From the NCBI GenBank assembly GCA_964600075.1, contig CAZRIE010000011.1, positions 8,153 through 72,152 on the forward strand: 64,000 nt of DNA, read 5' to 3'. Below, in pieces: positions 36,838-43,971 of this stretch (position 1 is the first letter of the stretch; each line of letters begins with the position of its first letter). Source of the stretch: CAZRIE01 sp964600075. Lineage in GTDB: Bacteria; Bacteroidota; Bacteroidia; Flavobacteriales; Flavobacteriaceae. The position numbers and the translations under genes were made by a program. The notes beneath the pieces are model-generated. The model did no database searches and had not been told where the DNA came from. It saw only the letters and a program-made list of their open reading frames with translations.

Positions 36838-37237
36838 AGACCGTAAGTATACAATTGCATTTATAAGCTGGATGGTGTTTATCACCTTTTCCAGCTTATC
36901 TTCTTTTGAAGGTACCGATATCTATATCTCAAGATTCAATATTCCCCATCTAGATAAAGCGGTTCATTTTGTCTTCTATTTTGTGGCTGCTGTGCTGGCA
37001 ACATTCTTTGTGCGTGAGTCGACCAAGGGCAGTTTTCCTCTTTACAAAACCCTCTGTTCAGTAGTCTTCGGGGCGATAGTTTTTGGTATAATTATTGAAG
37101 TTTTACAATTTACCTTCACCACCTCAAGACAGGCCGATTTGTTCGACGCCCTTGCGAATAGTTTGGGTGCGATTTCGGGAGTGTGGGTAATGAAATTCTT
37201 TTTTTTGAACGAATGGCGGTTAAAATGGAAAAATTAA
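36830..37237 (+). CDS. VanZ-like family membrane protein
   Basis: 135 residues from a GTG start that overlaps the end of gcvH; no ATG precedes the first helix. Four hydrophobic helices are visible (AFISWMVFITFSSL, HFVFYFVAAVLATFFV, SVVFGAIVFGIIIEVLQF and LFDALANSLGAISGVWVMKF). The HLDKAVHFVFYFV and IEVLQF..TTSRQADLFDALANSLGA motifs are those of the VanZ/DUF VanZ-like family. The family name derives from a teicoplanin-resistance accessory protein, but most members have no known function and nothing here points to antibiotic resistance. The gcvH-VanZ pairing is frequent in Flavobacteriia. Confidence 0.8.
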   Translation: MLKDRKYTIAFISWMVFITFSSLSSFEGTDIYISRFNIPHLDKAVHFVFYFVAAVLATFFVRESTKGSFPLYKTLCSVVFGAIVFGIIIEVLQFTFTTSRQADLFDALANSLGAISGVWVMKFFFLNEWRLKWKN

Positions 37238-37269
37238 TTGCGTTTTAACGGAATATTTAATTAAATTAG
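37238..37269 (+). promoter_or_regulatory. Candidate promoter of the TonB-family gene
   Basis: TTG (37238-37240), 21-base spacer, TAAATTAG (37262-37269), one mismatch to TAnnTTTG. The ATG follows 21 bases later. Confidence 0.4.
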
Positions 37270-37290
37270 CAAACATTAAAATTCAAACAT

Positions 37291-37995
37291 ATGGAAGCGA
37301 AAAAGAATCCGAAAGCAGATGTCGGGCGTAATAGTAGTCTTTATTTTGTGGTAGGGCTTGCATTGGTAATGCTACTTGTCTGGCGTGCGCTGGAATGGAA
37401 AACCTACGACAAGACCAATGATTATGATATTTCGATGAATGTCGACGATGATTTAGACGAAGAGGTTCCTATGACAGAGCAGATTAAAACACCACCACCA
37501 CCACCACCACCGGCTGCACCTGAAATCATTGAGATTGTGGAAGATGAGGAAGAAGTGGAAGAGACCGTAATCGAGTCTACGGAGACAAGCCAGGAAGAGG
37601 AGATAATCGAAGTTGAAGATGTTATGGTCGAAGAAGATTTCGAAGACGTCGATGTACCTTTCGCCGTTATTGAAGATGTACCTATTTTTCCGGGTTGTGA
37701 AGGCGCTCCTGACAAAAGGAAATGTTTTCAAACAATGATGCAGAAGCACATTGGTAAAAACTTCCGATATCCTGAAATTGCCCAAGAAATGGGAGTGCAA
37801 GGAAGGGTAAGCGTAATGTTTACCATTCAAAAAGATGGCAGCATCGGTAATGTAAGAATGCGAGGTCCGGACAAAAATTTGGAAAAAGAGGCTGCACGTA
37901 TTATTGGCAAGCTTCCTAAAATGACCCCAGGGAAACAGCGCGGTAGAGCGGTAAGGGTTCCTTTTAGTATTCCGATTACTTTTAAGCTACAGTAA
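37291..37995 (+). CDS. TonB family energy transducer
   Basis: 234 residues. One N-terminal transmembrane helix (SSLYFVVGLALVMLLVWRAL) is followed by a periplasmic linker with seven consecutive prolines, then a very acidic Glu/Val stretch. The C-terminal TonB domain (YPEIAQEMGVQGRVSVMFTI ... VRVPFSIPITFKLQ) contacts outer-membrane receptors. TonB transmits proton-motive force from ExbB/ExbD to TonB-dependent transporters. Flavobacteriia carry many TonB paralogues, so the partner receptor is unknown. A preceding PGCEGAPDKRKCFQTMMQKH motif is typical of Bacteroidota TonBs. It has its own terminator. Confidence 0.9.
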   Translation: MEAKKNPKADVGRNSSLYFVVGLALVMLLVWRALEWKTYDKTNDYDISMNVDDDLDEEVPMTEQIKTPPPPPPPAAPEIIEIVEDEEEVEETVIESTETSQEEEIIEVEDVMVEEDFEDVDVPFAVIEDVPIFPGCEGAPDKRKCFQTMMQKHIGKNFRYPEIAQEMGVQGRVSVMFTIQKDGSIGNVRMRGPDKNLEKEAARIIGKLPKMTPGKQRGRAVRVPFSIPITFKLQ

Positions 37996-38021
37996 GTAGG
38001 CAAACAAATAAAATAAGTAAA

Positions 38022-38054
38022 AAAACCATCTACATTTCGTAGATGGTTTTTTTT
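38022..38054 (+). terminator. Terminator of the TonB-family gene
   Basis: AAACCATCTAC, loop ATTTC, GTAGATGGTTT with a T8 tract: a perfect 11-bp stem, 28 bases after the stop codon. Confidence 0.92.
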
Positions 38055-38124
38055 GTTATTACACTAAGTATGCAACCTGCCAGCCTCGGCCGTTAACTTT
38101 AATAATATAAAGTGAGGCGATTCG

Positions 38125-38155
38125 TTGCAAAAAATGAGGTTGCAGACTATCTTTG
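38125..38155 (+). promoter_or_regulatory. Promoter of ctaB and the coxC locus
   Basis: TTG (38125-38127), 20-base spacer, TATCTTTG (38148-38155): full consensus. The ctaB ATG is at 38174, so the leader is about 12 bases. Confidence 0.75.
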
Positions 38156-38173
38156 CAGTCCGAAAAAAGACGA

Positions 38174-39073
38174 ATGAAAACTGCGGTGAATACGGCGACA
38201 AGTCCGGCTTGGACATTGGCAATGGCCGACTTTAAAGAAATTACCAAAGCTCGACTTGCAGTTAGCGTAGTATTCTCGTCTATAGCTGGCTATCTTCTGG
38301 GTGCCTATCAAGTCGATGCGATTTCGTTATTGCTCCTAGCATTTGGCGGTTATTGTATGGTGGGGGCTTCGAATGCGTATAATCAGATTATCGAAAAAGA
38401 TTTGGACGCACTGATGAACCGCACCAAAAATCGGCCGATACCTGCGGGCAGAATGTCGGTGAACAAGGCATTGGGAATAGCCGTCACGCTAACAGTACTT
38501 GGTATTGTAGCGCTCTATATTCTTAATCCTAAAACGGCGATGTTCGGGGCGATTTCCATCTTTCTGTATACGAGCGTTTATACGCCTCTTAAAACTAAGA
38601 CCCCTTTGGCCGTTTTTGTCGGGGCTTTTCCTGGTGCTATTCCGTTCATGCTGGGTTGGGTCGCAGCGACCAATGATTTTGGTATCGAACCCGGTACATT
38701 GTTCATGATCCAGTTTTTTTGGCAGTTTCCGCATTTTTGGGCCTTAGGCTGGATGCTCGACGAAGACTATAAAAAAGGAGGATTTAAAATGCTTCCCACA
38801 GGAAAAAAAGATAAGGGTACCGCGTTGCAAATAATTATGTACACGATTTGGATGCTCGTAATTTCGATCATTCCTGTTTTTGGCATTACTGGAAGGTTGC
38901 AATTATCCGTTCCTGCAGCAATACTTATATTTTTAATGGGTATGGTGATGTTGGTATTTGCTTTTCGCCTTTATGAAAAGAGAGATAATGCCACTGCCCG
39001 AAGATTAATGTTGGCAAGTGTGAGTTATATTACCTTAATGCAGGTGGTGTACGTAATAGACAAATTTGTTTGA
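38174..39073 (+). CDS. ctaB: Heme O synthase (protoheme IX farnesyltransferase)
   Basis: 299 residues from the ATG at 38174; an in-frame TTG 21 bases upstream overlaps the -7 promoter element and is rejected. The enzyme farnesylates protoheme to heme O, the precursor of heme A for cytochrome oxidase. It is a UbiA-type membrane protein with about nine helices. The first Asp-rich motif is NQIIEKDLDALMNRTKNRP and the second region is MLDEDYKKGGFKMLP, as in CtaB/CyoE. It heads the oxidase subunit III/IV genes, which suggests coordinated production of heme and protein subunits. Confidence 0.93.
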   Translation: MKTAVNTATSPAWTLAMADFKEITKARLAVSVVFSSIAGYLLGAYQVDAISLLLLAFGGYCMVGASNAYNQIIEKDLDALMNRTKNRPIPAGRMSVNKALGIAVTLTVLGIVALYILNPKTAMFGAISIFLYTSVYTPLKTKTPLAVFVGAFPGAIPFMLGWVAATNDFGIEPGTLFMIQFFWQFPHFWALGWMLDEDYKKGGFKMLPTGKKDKGTALQIIMYTIWMLVISIIPVFGITGRLQLSVPAAILIFLMGMVMLVFAFRLYEKRDNATARRLMLASVSYITLMQVVYVIDKFV

Positions 39074-39133
39074 CGCAGGGCAGGGTTTAAAACTGAGTTT
39101 ATAATTTTATAGTATGCCTAGAAAAGCTGCCTT

Positions 39134-39175
39134 CGACTAACGACTAACGACTAACGACTAACGACTAACGACTAA
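39134..39175 (+). repeat. Heptamer tandem repeat CGACTAA x6 before coxC
   Basis: Six perfect consecutive copies of CGACTAA, ending nine bases before the ATG of the first subunit III gene, inside the spacer from ctaB. Short arrays of this sequence occur in intergenic regions of other Flavobacteriia. Loss or gain of copies would change the distance of the start codon from upstream signals. Confidence 0.95.
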
Positions 39176-39184
39176 AAATTATAA

Positions 39185-39766
39185 ATGGATTTAACACAGG
39201 GCTCGGGAAAAGAGAAAAATGACAGGGCGAAGAAAATGATGCTTTGGTTCGGTATTGTGAGCCTCATTATGGGTTTCGCGGGTTGGACAAGTGCCTACAT
39301 TGTAAGTAGTACCCGAGAAGATTGGATCAGCGACCTTCAGCTGCCCCAGGCCTTTTATATTAGTACCGCGATTATTATTGTAAGTAGTTTGACCTATATT
39401 TTGGCCAAAAAAGCAATTCAGGAAGACAAGCGCAAAATAGCCACCAACTTGCTTTTCGTCACCTTGGGCCTCGGCCTCGCTTTCATTGTCTTACAGTTCA
39501 ACGGTTTTTCACAGATGGTGGCGCAGGGCTATTATTTTACAGGGCCTACCAGTAACATCAAATTATCGTATATCTTTCTGATTGCGGCGGTACACATAGT
39601 TCACGTTGGAGCAGGAATTATTTCTCTTTTGGTGGTTCTGTTCAATCAATTAAAAGGAAAGTACACATCCGCAGAATATCTGGGCGTGTCACTGGGCGCT
39701 ACTTTCTGGCATTTTCTAGACCTTCTTTGGGTTTATTTGATGGGCTTTATGTATTTCGTGGGATAA
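39185..39766 (+). CDS. Cytochrome c oxidase subunit III, short form
   Basis: 193 residues, five hydrophobic helices. It belongs to the heme-copper oxidase subunit III family. It shows KKMMLWFGIVSLIMGFAGW in helix 1 and HIVHVGAGIISLLVVLFNQL and FWHFLDLLWVYLMGFMY at the end; the last is the canonical subunit III C-terminal helix. The first two helices of seven-helix forms are lacking, as in bacterial five-helix types. It precedes a second, longer subunit III gene by 96 bases. Which one partners the CoxBA encoded in the act operon is not known from sequence. Confidence 0.9.
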   Translation: MDLTQGSGKEKNDRAKKMMLWFGIVSLIMGFAGWTSAYIVSSTREDWISDLQLPQAFYISTAIIIVSSLTYILAKKAIQEDKRKIATNLLFVTLGLGLAFIVLQFNGFSQMVAQGYYFTGPTSNIKLSYIFLIAAVHIVHVGAGIISLLVVLFNQLKGKYTSAEYLGVSLGATFWHFLDLLWVYLMGFMYFVG

Positions 39767-39826
39767 TAAATTGAAATAAAGTTGGTTTTCATTACTAATC
39801 GATTTTCGTTTCAGACAAGAAAACTT

Positions 39827-39834
39827 TAAATTTG
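39827..39834 (+). promoter_or_regulatory. Candidate -7 element before the long subunit III gene
   Basis: TAAATTTG matches TAnnTTTG and lies 28 bases before the ATG. The -33 position reads TTT rather than TTG. Possible internal promoter separating the two subunit III genes. Confidence 0.35.
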
Positions 39835-39862
39835 TGCAAATTATAACCAGACTTTAAAATAT

Positions 39863-40852
39863 ATGGATTCTACGGTAACAACTGGTACATCGGAAGAAAA
39901 CGTTTGGGGAGGTGGAAATCGTCCCCTTGGAGCAAGTTATGGAAAGCTGATGATGTGGTTTTTCCTCGTTTCCGATGCCTTGACTTTCTCGGGTTTTTTG
40001 GCCTCTTATGGCTTTTCTAGATTCAAGTTCATCGAAACTTGGCCTATTGCAGATGAGGTTTTTACGCACGTTCCGTTCTTTCATGGCAATTACCCCATGA
40101 TTTATGTGGCATTCATGACTTTTATACTCATTATGTCTTCGGTAACCATGGTTTTGGCCGTTGATGCCGGACATCATATGAAAAAGAATGCCGTAATCTG
40201 GTATATGTTCTTGACGATAATCGGAGGTGCAATTTTTGTCGGCTCCCAAGCTTGGGAATGGGCTACTTTTATCAAGGGTGATTATGGAGCGGTAGAGACC
40301 AAGGGCGGTAGAATATTACAGTTTGTAAATGCCGAAACAGGAGAACGCGCTGCCTTACGTGATTTCGCGAAGACCATACCGGGCGAACGTACCGAACATG
40401 AACGCAAAAACGGTATTTGGTATTATAATGAAGGTTACACACCAAGCTATTCCCTTGATGAGGTGACGGAAGGTTTGAAGGCCAACCCGAGCATCCTGAT
40501 ACGAACCGAGGTCATACTCCAGGAAGGTGAGGAAGAGGGCGAAAAGACGTTACTTACAAGAGACCAAACTTTAGAGAAAATTAACGATGCCATAATGGTA
40601 GTCGAAGGCGCGAATCTGGTACAGAACGAATACGGAAGCCGCTTGTTTGCTGATTTCTTTTTCTTTATCACCGGTTTTCACGGTTTTCACGTTTTTTCAG
40701 GTGTTCTTATTAATATCATCATATTTTTCAATGTGATATTGGGTACTTATGAGAGAAGGGGCCATTATGAAATGGTCGAAAAAGTAGGATTGTATTGGCA
40801 CTTTGTAGATTTGGTCTGGGTATTCGTATTTACCTTCTTTTATTTGGTATAA
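39863..40852 (+). CDS. Cytochrome c oxidase subunit III, long form
   Basis: 329 residues. Helices and end motifs are those of subunit III (KLMMWFFLVSDALTFSGFLA, GFHGFHVFSGVLINIIIFF, YWHFVDLVWVFVFTFFYLV). Compared with the short form it carries a soluble insertion of about 100 residues between FIKGDYGAVETKGG and RLFADFFFF. This insertion is charged, with a Glu-rich segment (LQEGEEEGEKTLL), and should lie at the membrane surface. Long forms with this insert are common in Flavobacteriaceae, but its role is unknown. It is followed by the subunit IV gene. Confidence 0.92.
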   Translation: MDSTVTTGTSEENVWGGGNRPLGASYGKLMMWFFLVSDALTFSGFLASYGFSRFKFIETWPIADEVFTHVPFFHGNYPMIYVAFMTFILIMSSVTMVLAVDAGHHMKKNAVIWYMFLTIIGGAIFVGSQAWEWATFIKGDYGAVETKGGRILQFVNAETGERAALRDFAKTIPGERTEHERKNGIWYYNEGYTPSYSLDEVTEGLKANPSILIRTEVILQEGEEEGEKTLLTRDQTLEKINDAIMVVEGANLVQNEYGSRLFADFFFFITGFHGFHVFSGVLINIIIFFNVILGTYERRGHYEMVEKVGLYWHFVDLVWVFVFTFFYLV

Positions 40853-40856
40853 ATCA

Positions 40857-40883
40857 TTGTCATTTCCGCGAATGTGGAAATCT
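40857..40883. repeat. Dispersed palindromic element, copy 1
   Basis: TTGTCATTTCCGCGAATGTGGAAATCT: a stem ATTTCCGC / GTGGAAAT with one G:T pair around a GAAT loop. The 12-mer TTGTCATTTCCG recurs exactly, inverted, at 46874-46885. Confidence 0.6.
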
Positions 40884-40904
40884 GTTTAATAATTTGATTA
40901 GCAT

Positions 40905-41288
40905 ATGGCACACGAACACAAACTTGAAATTTTTAGAGGACTTTTAAAGTTCAAATCCAATACCCAAAAAATTTGGGGGGTACTTATATTTTTAACCTTA
41001 GTTACTATGGTAGAGGTAGCTTTGGGTATTATTAAGCCTCGTGTCTTGACCCATTCTTACTTCTTGGGAATGAAGGTCCTCAATTGGATATTCATCATTC
41101 TCACGTTAGTGAAGGCTTATTATATTGCTTGGGACTTTATGCACTTGCGGGACGAAAAAAGTGCTTTGCGCAGGGCCATTGTATGGACTCCAATCTTTCT
41201 CGTGTTGTATCTGGTATTCATACTTCTGTTCGAAGCTGATTACGTCTACAATGTCTATAAAGATGGATTTGTAAAATGGAATTTCTAA
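40905..41288 (+). CDS. Cytochrome c oxidase subunit IV-like membrane protein
   Basis: 127 residues with four hydrophobic stretches (IWGVLIFLTLVTMVEVALGI, YFLGMKVLNWIFIILTLVKA, YIAWDFMHLRDEK and the last helix IFLVLYLVFILLFEA). The conserved YYIAWDFMHLRDEKSALRR pattern is that of the prokaryotic subunit IV family, which stabilises the oxidase. It is last in the ctaB-coxC-coxC-coxD group and is followed by two terminators. No catalytic residue is expected. Confidence 0.88.
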   Translation: MAHEHKLEIFRGLLKFKSNTQKIWGVLIFLTLVTMVEVALGIIKPRVLTHSYFLGMKVLNWIFIILTLVKAYYIAWDFMHLRDEKSALRRAIVWTPIFLVLYLVFILLFEADYVYNVYKDGFVKWNF

Positions 41289-41318
41289 ACAGGATAATTC
41301 CATAAATTAACAGCATAC

Positions 41319-41346
41319 TAAGACGGTTTCATTACCGTCTTTTTTA
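41319..41346 (+). terminator. First terminator after the cox subunit III/IV genes
   Basis: AAGACGGT, loop TTCATT, ACCGTCTT, with a T6 tract. The perfect 8-bp stem lies 31 bases after the stop. Confidence 0.88.
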
Positions 41347-41409
41347 TTAGTGAAATCTTTTTTTAAGAATTACGCCAAAATCAAAATTCTCAAAAAAACA
41401 GGTTGAATT

Positions 41410-41436
41410 AACCCCGCCTTTCGGCGGGGTATTTTG
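41410..41436 (+). terminator. Second, GC-rich terminator
   Basis: ACCCCGCC, loop TTTC, GGCGGGGT, then ATTTTGTTTT. Perfect 8-bp GC stem. Together with the first it isolates the oxidase genes from the assembly cluster. The remainder of 41289-41571 shows only an AT-rich leader. Confidence 0.85.
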
Positions 41437-41514
41437 TTTTGTGATGAAGGTTAGGTTGTACCTCGGTTATGAAAATGTTATGAATTCATAATACCCCTTT
41501 AACCGATTCTGCCC

Positions 41515-41522
41515 TATCTTTG
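41515..41522 (+). promoter_or_regulatory. Candidate -7 element of the oxidase assembly cluster
   Basis: TATCTTTG is a full match to TAnnTTTG, 49 bases before the ATG at 41572. No TTG sits at the expected -33 distance, so confidence is limited. Confidence 0.4.
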
Positions 41523-41571
41523 CTAAGTGAAGCGAAGACTTCGATTTTAGTTTTTGTACAGTACAATTATT

Positions 41572-42204
41572 ATGAAGAAAACGTTAGTATTGGTTACGTT
41601 GTTTGTCCTTCCCATTGTGGCCTATCTCTTTTTTGCCTCTGGGGTCAATAATTTCGGAAAGCTTCCTATTCTCACTGAAAATATTAGCGATGTAGCCCTT
41701 CTAGACGAGAATACTACCTTAAAGAACAAAATAACCATATTGGGATTTTTAGGTAATGACGTCGATCAAAAAAAGGGTAATGCGTTCAATCTTAATCAAA
41801 AAATCTATAAGCGTTTTTATGAATTCAAAGATTTTCAGTTTGTAATGATTGTTCCAAAGGGCACCGAGAATAGTGTTTCTGAATTGAAAGAAGAGTTGGG
41901 TAACTTGGCCGATGTCAAAAAATGGGAATTCATTTTTGCAGATGAAAGCCGAATTACCGATTTCTTCTCCAGCTTAAAAACCGATTTGAGCCTTGACGAG
42001 AATTTAAGTACACCTTATGTTTTTATCATCGATAAAGACTTGAATCTTCGGGGCCGCATGAATGATGAAGATGAAGGCACAAAATTTGGTTTCAACACGA
42101 CCTCTGTTGCGGATCTCAATAACAAAATGGAAGATGATGTAAAAATTATTTTGGCCGAGTATCGGTTGGCCCTGAAAAAGAACAATGCAAATCGGGAAAA
42201 ATAA
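41572..42204 (+). CDS. Thioredoxin-fold protein lacking CxxC, beside Sco1
   Basis: 210 residues from the ATG at 41572; the ORF extends to an unlikely TTG at 41554. A single N-terminal helix (TLVLVTLFVLPIVAYLFFAS) anchors it with the body in the periplasm. The body reads like a thioredoxin/peroxiredoxin fold: KITILGFLGNDVDQ where the active-site strand would be, then FQFVMIVPKG, then TPYVFIIDKDLNLRGRMND. The position of the CxxC/CxxxC in Sco1 is filled by GNDVD, so redox or copper chemistry of the Sco type is not possible. It is conserved next to Sco in Flavobacteriia as far as I recall. Role unknown; a non-catalytic Sco partner is a guess. Confidence 0.7.
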   Translation: MKKTLVLVTLFVLPIVAYLFFASGVNNFGKLPILTENISDVALLDENTTLKNKITILGFLGNDVDQKKGNAFNLNQKIYKRFYEFKDFQFVMIVPKGTENSVSELKEELGNLADVKKWEFIFADESRITDFFSSLKTDLSLDENLSTPYVFIIDKDLNLRGRMNDEDEGTKFGFNTTSVADLNNKMEDDVKIILAEYRLALKKNNANREK

Positions 42205-42317
42205 CTCCCATAAAGGAAGGAAAAAATCGATGCGCCACCTACAATTTTCTTAAAACACAGAAGGGCTCTAATCTTTCATGGGTTCGGCGTGTTGGTAAAG
42301 CTATCGATAACGTAAAA

Positions 42318-43043
42318 ATGAAAAATAAATACACATATGTCTGGGTATCGTTGGTCATCTTGGTCTTCGGAATTATTTTCGTTCCAAAGATTATAGACCG
42401 CGTCAAAAGTGGTACCGTAGTCCAGAACGATCGAATGAATGTAAAGGATAATTCTGCGGAATTGTCTTATGTGCTTTTAGATGGTAAAAAGCGTCGCGTG
42501 CCTTCCTTTGAGTTCGTAAATCAAGACAGTTTGTTGATTAGCGACCAAGATTATAAGGGTAAGGTTTTCGTTGTAGAGTTTTTCTTTACGAGTTGCCCAT
42601 CCATATGCCCCATTATGACGGAGAATTTAGTTGCCCTACAAAGTGAATTTGAAGGCCTTGAAGATTTTGGTATTGCCTCATTCTCAATTACGCCTGAACA
42701 CGACACGCCCGCGGTTTTGAAAGCCTACGCTGAAGAAAAAGGCATTACCGATTTAGATTGGCATCTCATGACCGGTAACCAAGACAAAATTTATGAACTT
42801 GCAAACAATGGCTTCAATATTTTTGCAGCAGAAATGCCCGATGCCCCAGGAGGCTTTGAACATTCTGGTCTATTCGCGCTTGTAGATAAAAATGGGTTTA
42901 TACGCTCTAGGGTTGACGAGTTTGGTAATCCTATTATTTATTATCGGGGTGCGATTACTGAGGTGCAGGGAGAAAATGATCATGGCGAAAAAGAACAGAT
43001 GTCGATTTTGGAAGAAGACATAAAAAAACTTTTAACCGAGTAA
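42318..43043 (+). CDS. Sco1/SenC/PrrC copper chaperone for cytochrome oxidase
   Basis: 241 residues. An N-terminal anchor (YVWVSLVILVFGIIFVPKII) precedes a periplasmic thioredoxin-like domain. The copper-binding CPSIC motif places Cys93 and Cys97, and the third ligand His182 lies in GGFEHSG. Sco proteins deliver copper to, or reduce, the CuA site of subunit II, here encoded at 12553. The stop codon abuts the DUF420 start (ends 43043, next begins 43043), so the two are translationally coupled. Confidence 0.93.
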   Translation: MKNKYTYVWVSLVILVFGIIFVPKIIDRVKSGTVVQNDRMNVKDNSAELSYVLLDGKKRRVPSFEFVNQDSLLISDQDYKGKVFVVEFFFTSCPSICPIMTENLVALQSEFEGLEDFGIASFSITPEHDTPAVLKAYAEEKGITDLDWHLMTGNQDKIYELANNGFNIFAAEMPDAPGGFEHSGLFALVDKNGFIRSRVDEFGNPIIYYRGAITEVQGENDHGEKEQMSILEEDIKKLLTE

Positions 43044-43570
43044 TGGGAAGTGTTGCGTCAAAAGAGAAAAAGTTCAATAGGCTGATTACACTAGTTTCGG
43101 TTGTGGTTCCGGTTGTTGTGGCAGTGTTGTTCGGTGTAAAGATACCCGATGTTGAACGATTGGGGTTTCTGCCTCCTATATACGCTTCAATAAATGGGCT
43201 CACAGCGGTGTTGTTGATTGTTGCAGTATGGGCCATCAAGAACGGTAAACGACAACTGCACCAGAACATCATGACCACCTGCATCGGTCTATCTCTTCTA
43301 TTTCTTTTGATGTACATAGCTTATCACATGACCGCTGAATCGACGGCTTATGGAGGTGAAGGAGGTCTAAGATATGTATACTTTCTCATCTTGGTTTCAC
43401 ATATTGTTCTATCCATAGCAATAATACCTTTGGTATTAAAAACTTATACTTTTGCGTATTTGAAAAAGTTTGAAAGTCATAAAAAATGGGCGAAAATTAC
43501 CTTTCCTATTTGGTTATATGTCGCCATTACGGGTGTTGTGGTCTATTTGATGATTTCGCCTTACTATTAA
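43043..43570 (+). CDS. DUF420 membrane protein (oxidase assembly)
   Basis: 175 residues with five hydrophobic helices (LITLVSVVVPVVVAVLFGV, INGLTAVLLIVAVWAI, TTCIGLSLLFLLMYIAYH, YFLILVSHIVLSIAIIPLVL, WLYVAITGVVVYLMISPYY). The family hallmark KNGKRQLHQNIMTTCIGLSL and histidines HQ, H of AYHM and H of VSH are present. DUF420 (YozB/CtaM-like) proteins are linked with cytochrome oxidase maturation in several phyla. It overlaps the Sco1 gene by one base, so cotranslation is likely. Confidence 0.88.
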   Translation: MGSVASKEKKFNRLITLVSVVVPVVVAVLFGVKIPDVERLGFLPPIYASINGLTAVLLIVAVWAIKNGKRQLHQNIMTTCIGLSLLFLLMYIAYHMTAESTAYGGEGGLRYVYFLILVSHIVLSIAIIPLVLKTYTFAYLKKFESHKKWAKITFPIWLYVAITGVVVYLMISPYY

Positions 43571-43613
43571 AAAAGATAACGCCAGTCCGAGAGCCCGCCT
43601 GAACAACGAAGCC

Positions 43614-43629
43614 GGACAGGCAGTCCAAG
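43614..43629. repeat. Dispersed GGCAGTC element, copy 2
   Basis: GGACAGGCAGTCCAAG matches GGGCAGGCAGTCGAAG at 3053-3068 in 14 of 16 positions. Both sit just after a gene. GCCTG at 43598 and CAGGC here can pair across a short loop. Confidence 0.45.
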
Positions 43630-43637
43630 AAGTTTAA

Positions 43638-43871
43638 ATGAGAAAACTAGCTTTCATAGTAATTTTTGCGACACTATTGCTATACCCTGAATTTGGAGAA
43701 GCCCAATGTGCTATGTGCCGTGCGGTACTCGAAAGTGGGGGAAATACCGATGTTGCCGAAGGAGTCAATAACGGTATCGTCTATCTGATGGCCATACCCT
43801 ACATTTTGGTGGCTGTTCTTTTTTATTTTGTTTATAAGAAAATGAGACCCAAACCCGCCAAGGAAATTTAA
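43638..43871 (+). CDS. Small membrane protein with a periplasmic CxxC, oxidase assembly cluster
   Basis: 77 residues. A cleavable-type signal sequence (KLAFIVIFATLLLYPEFGEA) leads straight into QCAMCRAVLESGG, with Cys24 and Cys27. A short polar loop (NTDVAEGVNNGIVYLMAIPY) follows, and one C-terminal transmembrane helix (YILVAVLFYFVYKKMR). The CAMC would face the periplasm. The gene ends the Sco1-DUF420 cluster and its own terminator overlaps its stop codon. I recall related short proteins as unnamed hypotheticals in Flavobacteriia. A copper- or thiol-handling role in oxidase maturation is inferred from position and motif only. Confidence 0.75.
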   Translation: MRKLAFIVIFATLLLYPEFGEAQCAMCRAVLESGGNTDVAEGVNNGIVYLMAIPYILVAVLFYFVYKKMRPKPAKEI

Positions 43872-43890
43872 CATTTCTTTGGGTTTTTTA
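43851..43890 (+). terminator. Terminator overlapping the end of the small CxxC gene
   Basis: AAACCC ... AAGGAAA, loop TTTAACA, TTTCTTT GGGTTT then TTT. The stem has a GCC bulge and begins inside the coding sequence, so the stop codon lies in the loop. It ends the Sco1 cluster. Confidence 0.75.
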
Positions 43891-43971
43891 CTGTAACAAT
43901 ACAGGTTTATAGCAGTCTTATAACCGTACGACTCCTCCGGGTCGTATTCATCAATCAATAATACCGACTAC

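Noticed and set aside
36830..37237. Antibiotic (teicoplanin) resistance role of the VanZ-like protein
   Set aside because: The family name is historical; no van genes are present.
38153..38173. TTG at 38153 as the ctaB start
   Set aside because: It overlaps the -7 promoter element; the ATG at 38174 is used.
39134..39175. CRISPR-like array
   Set aside because: Seven-base units without spacers.
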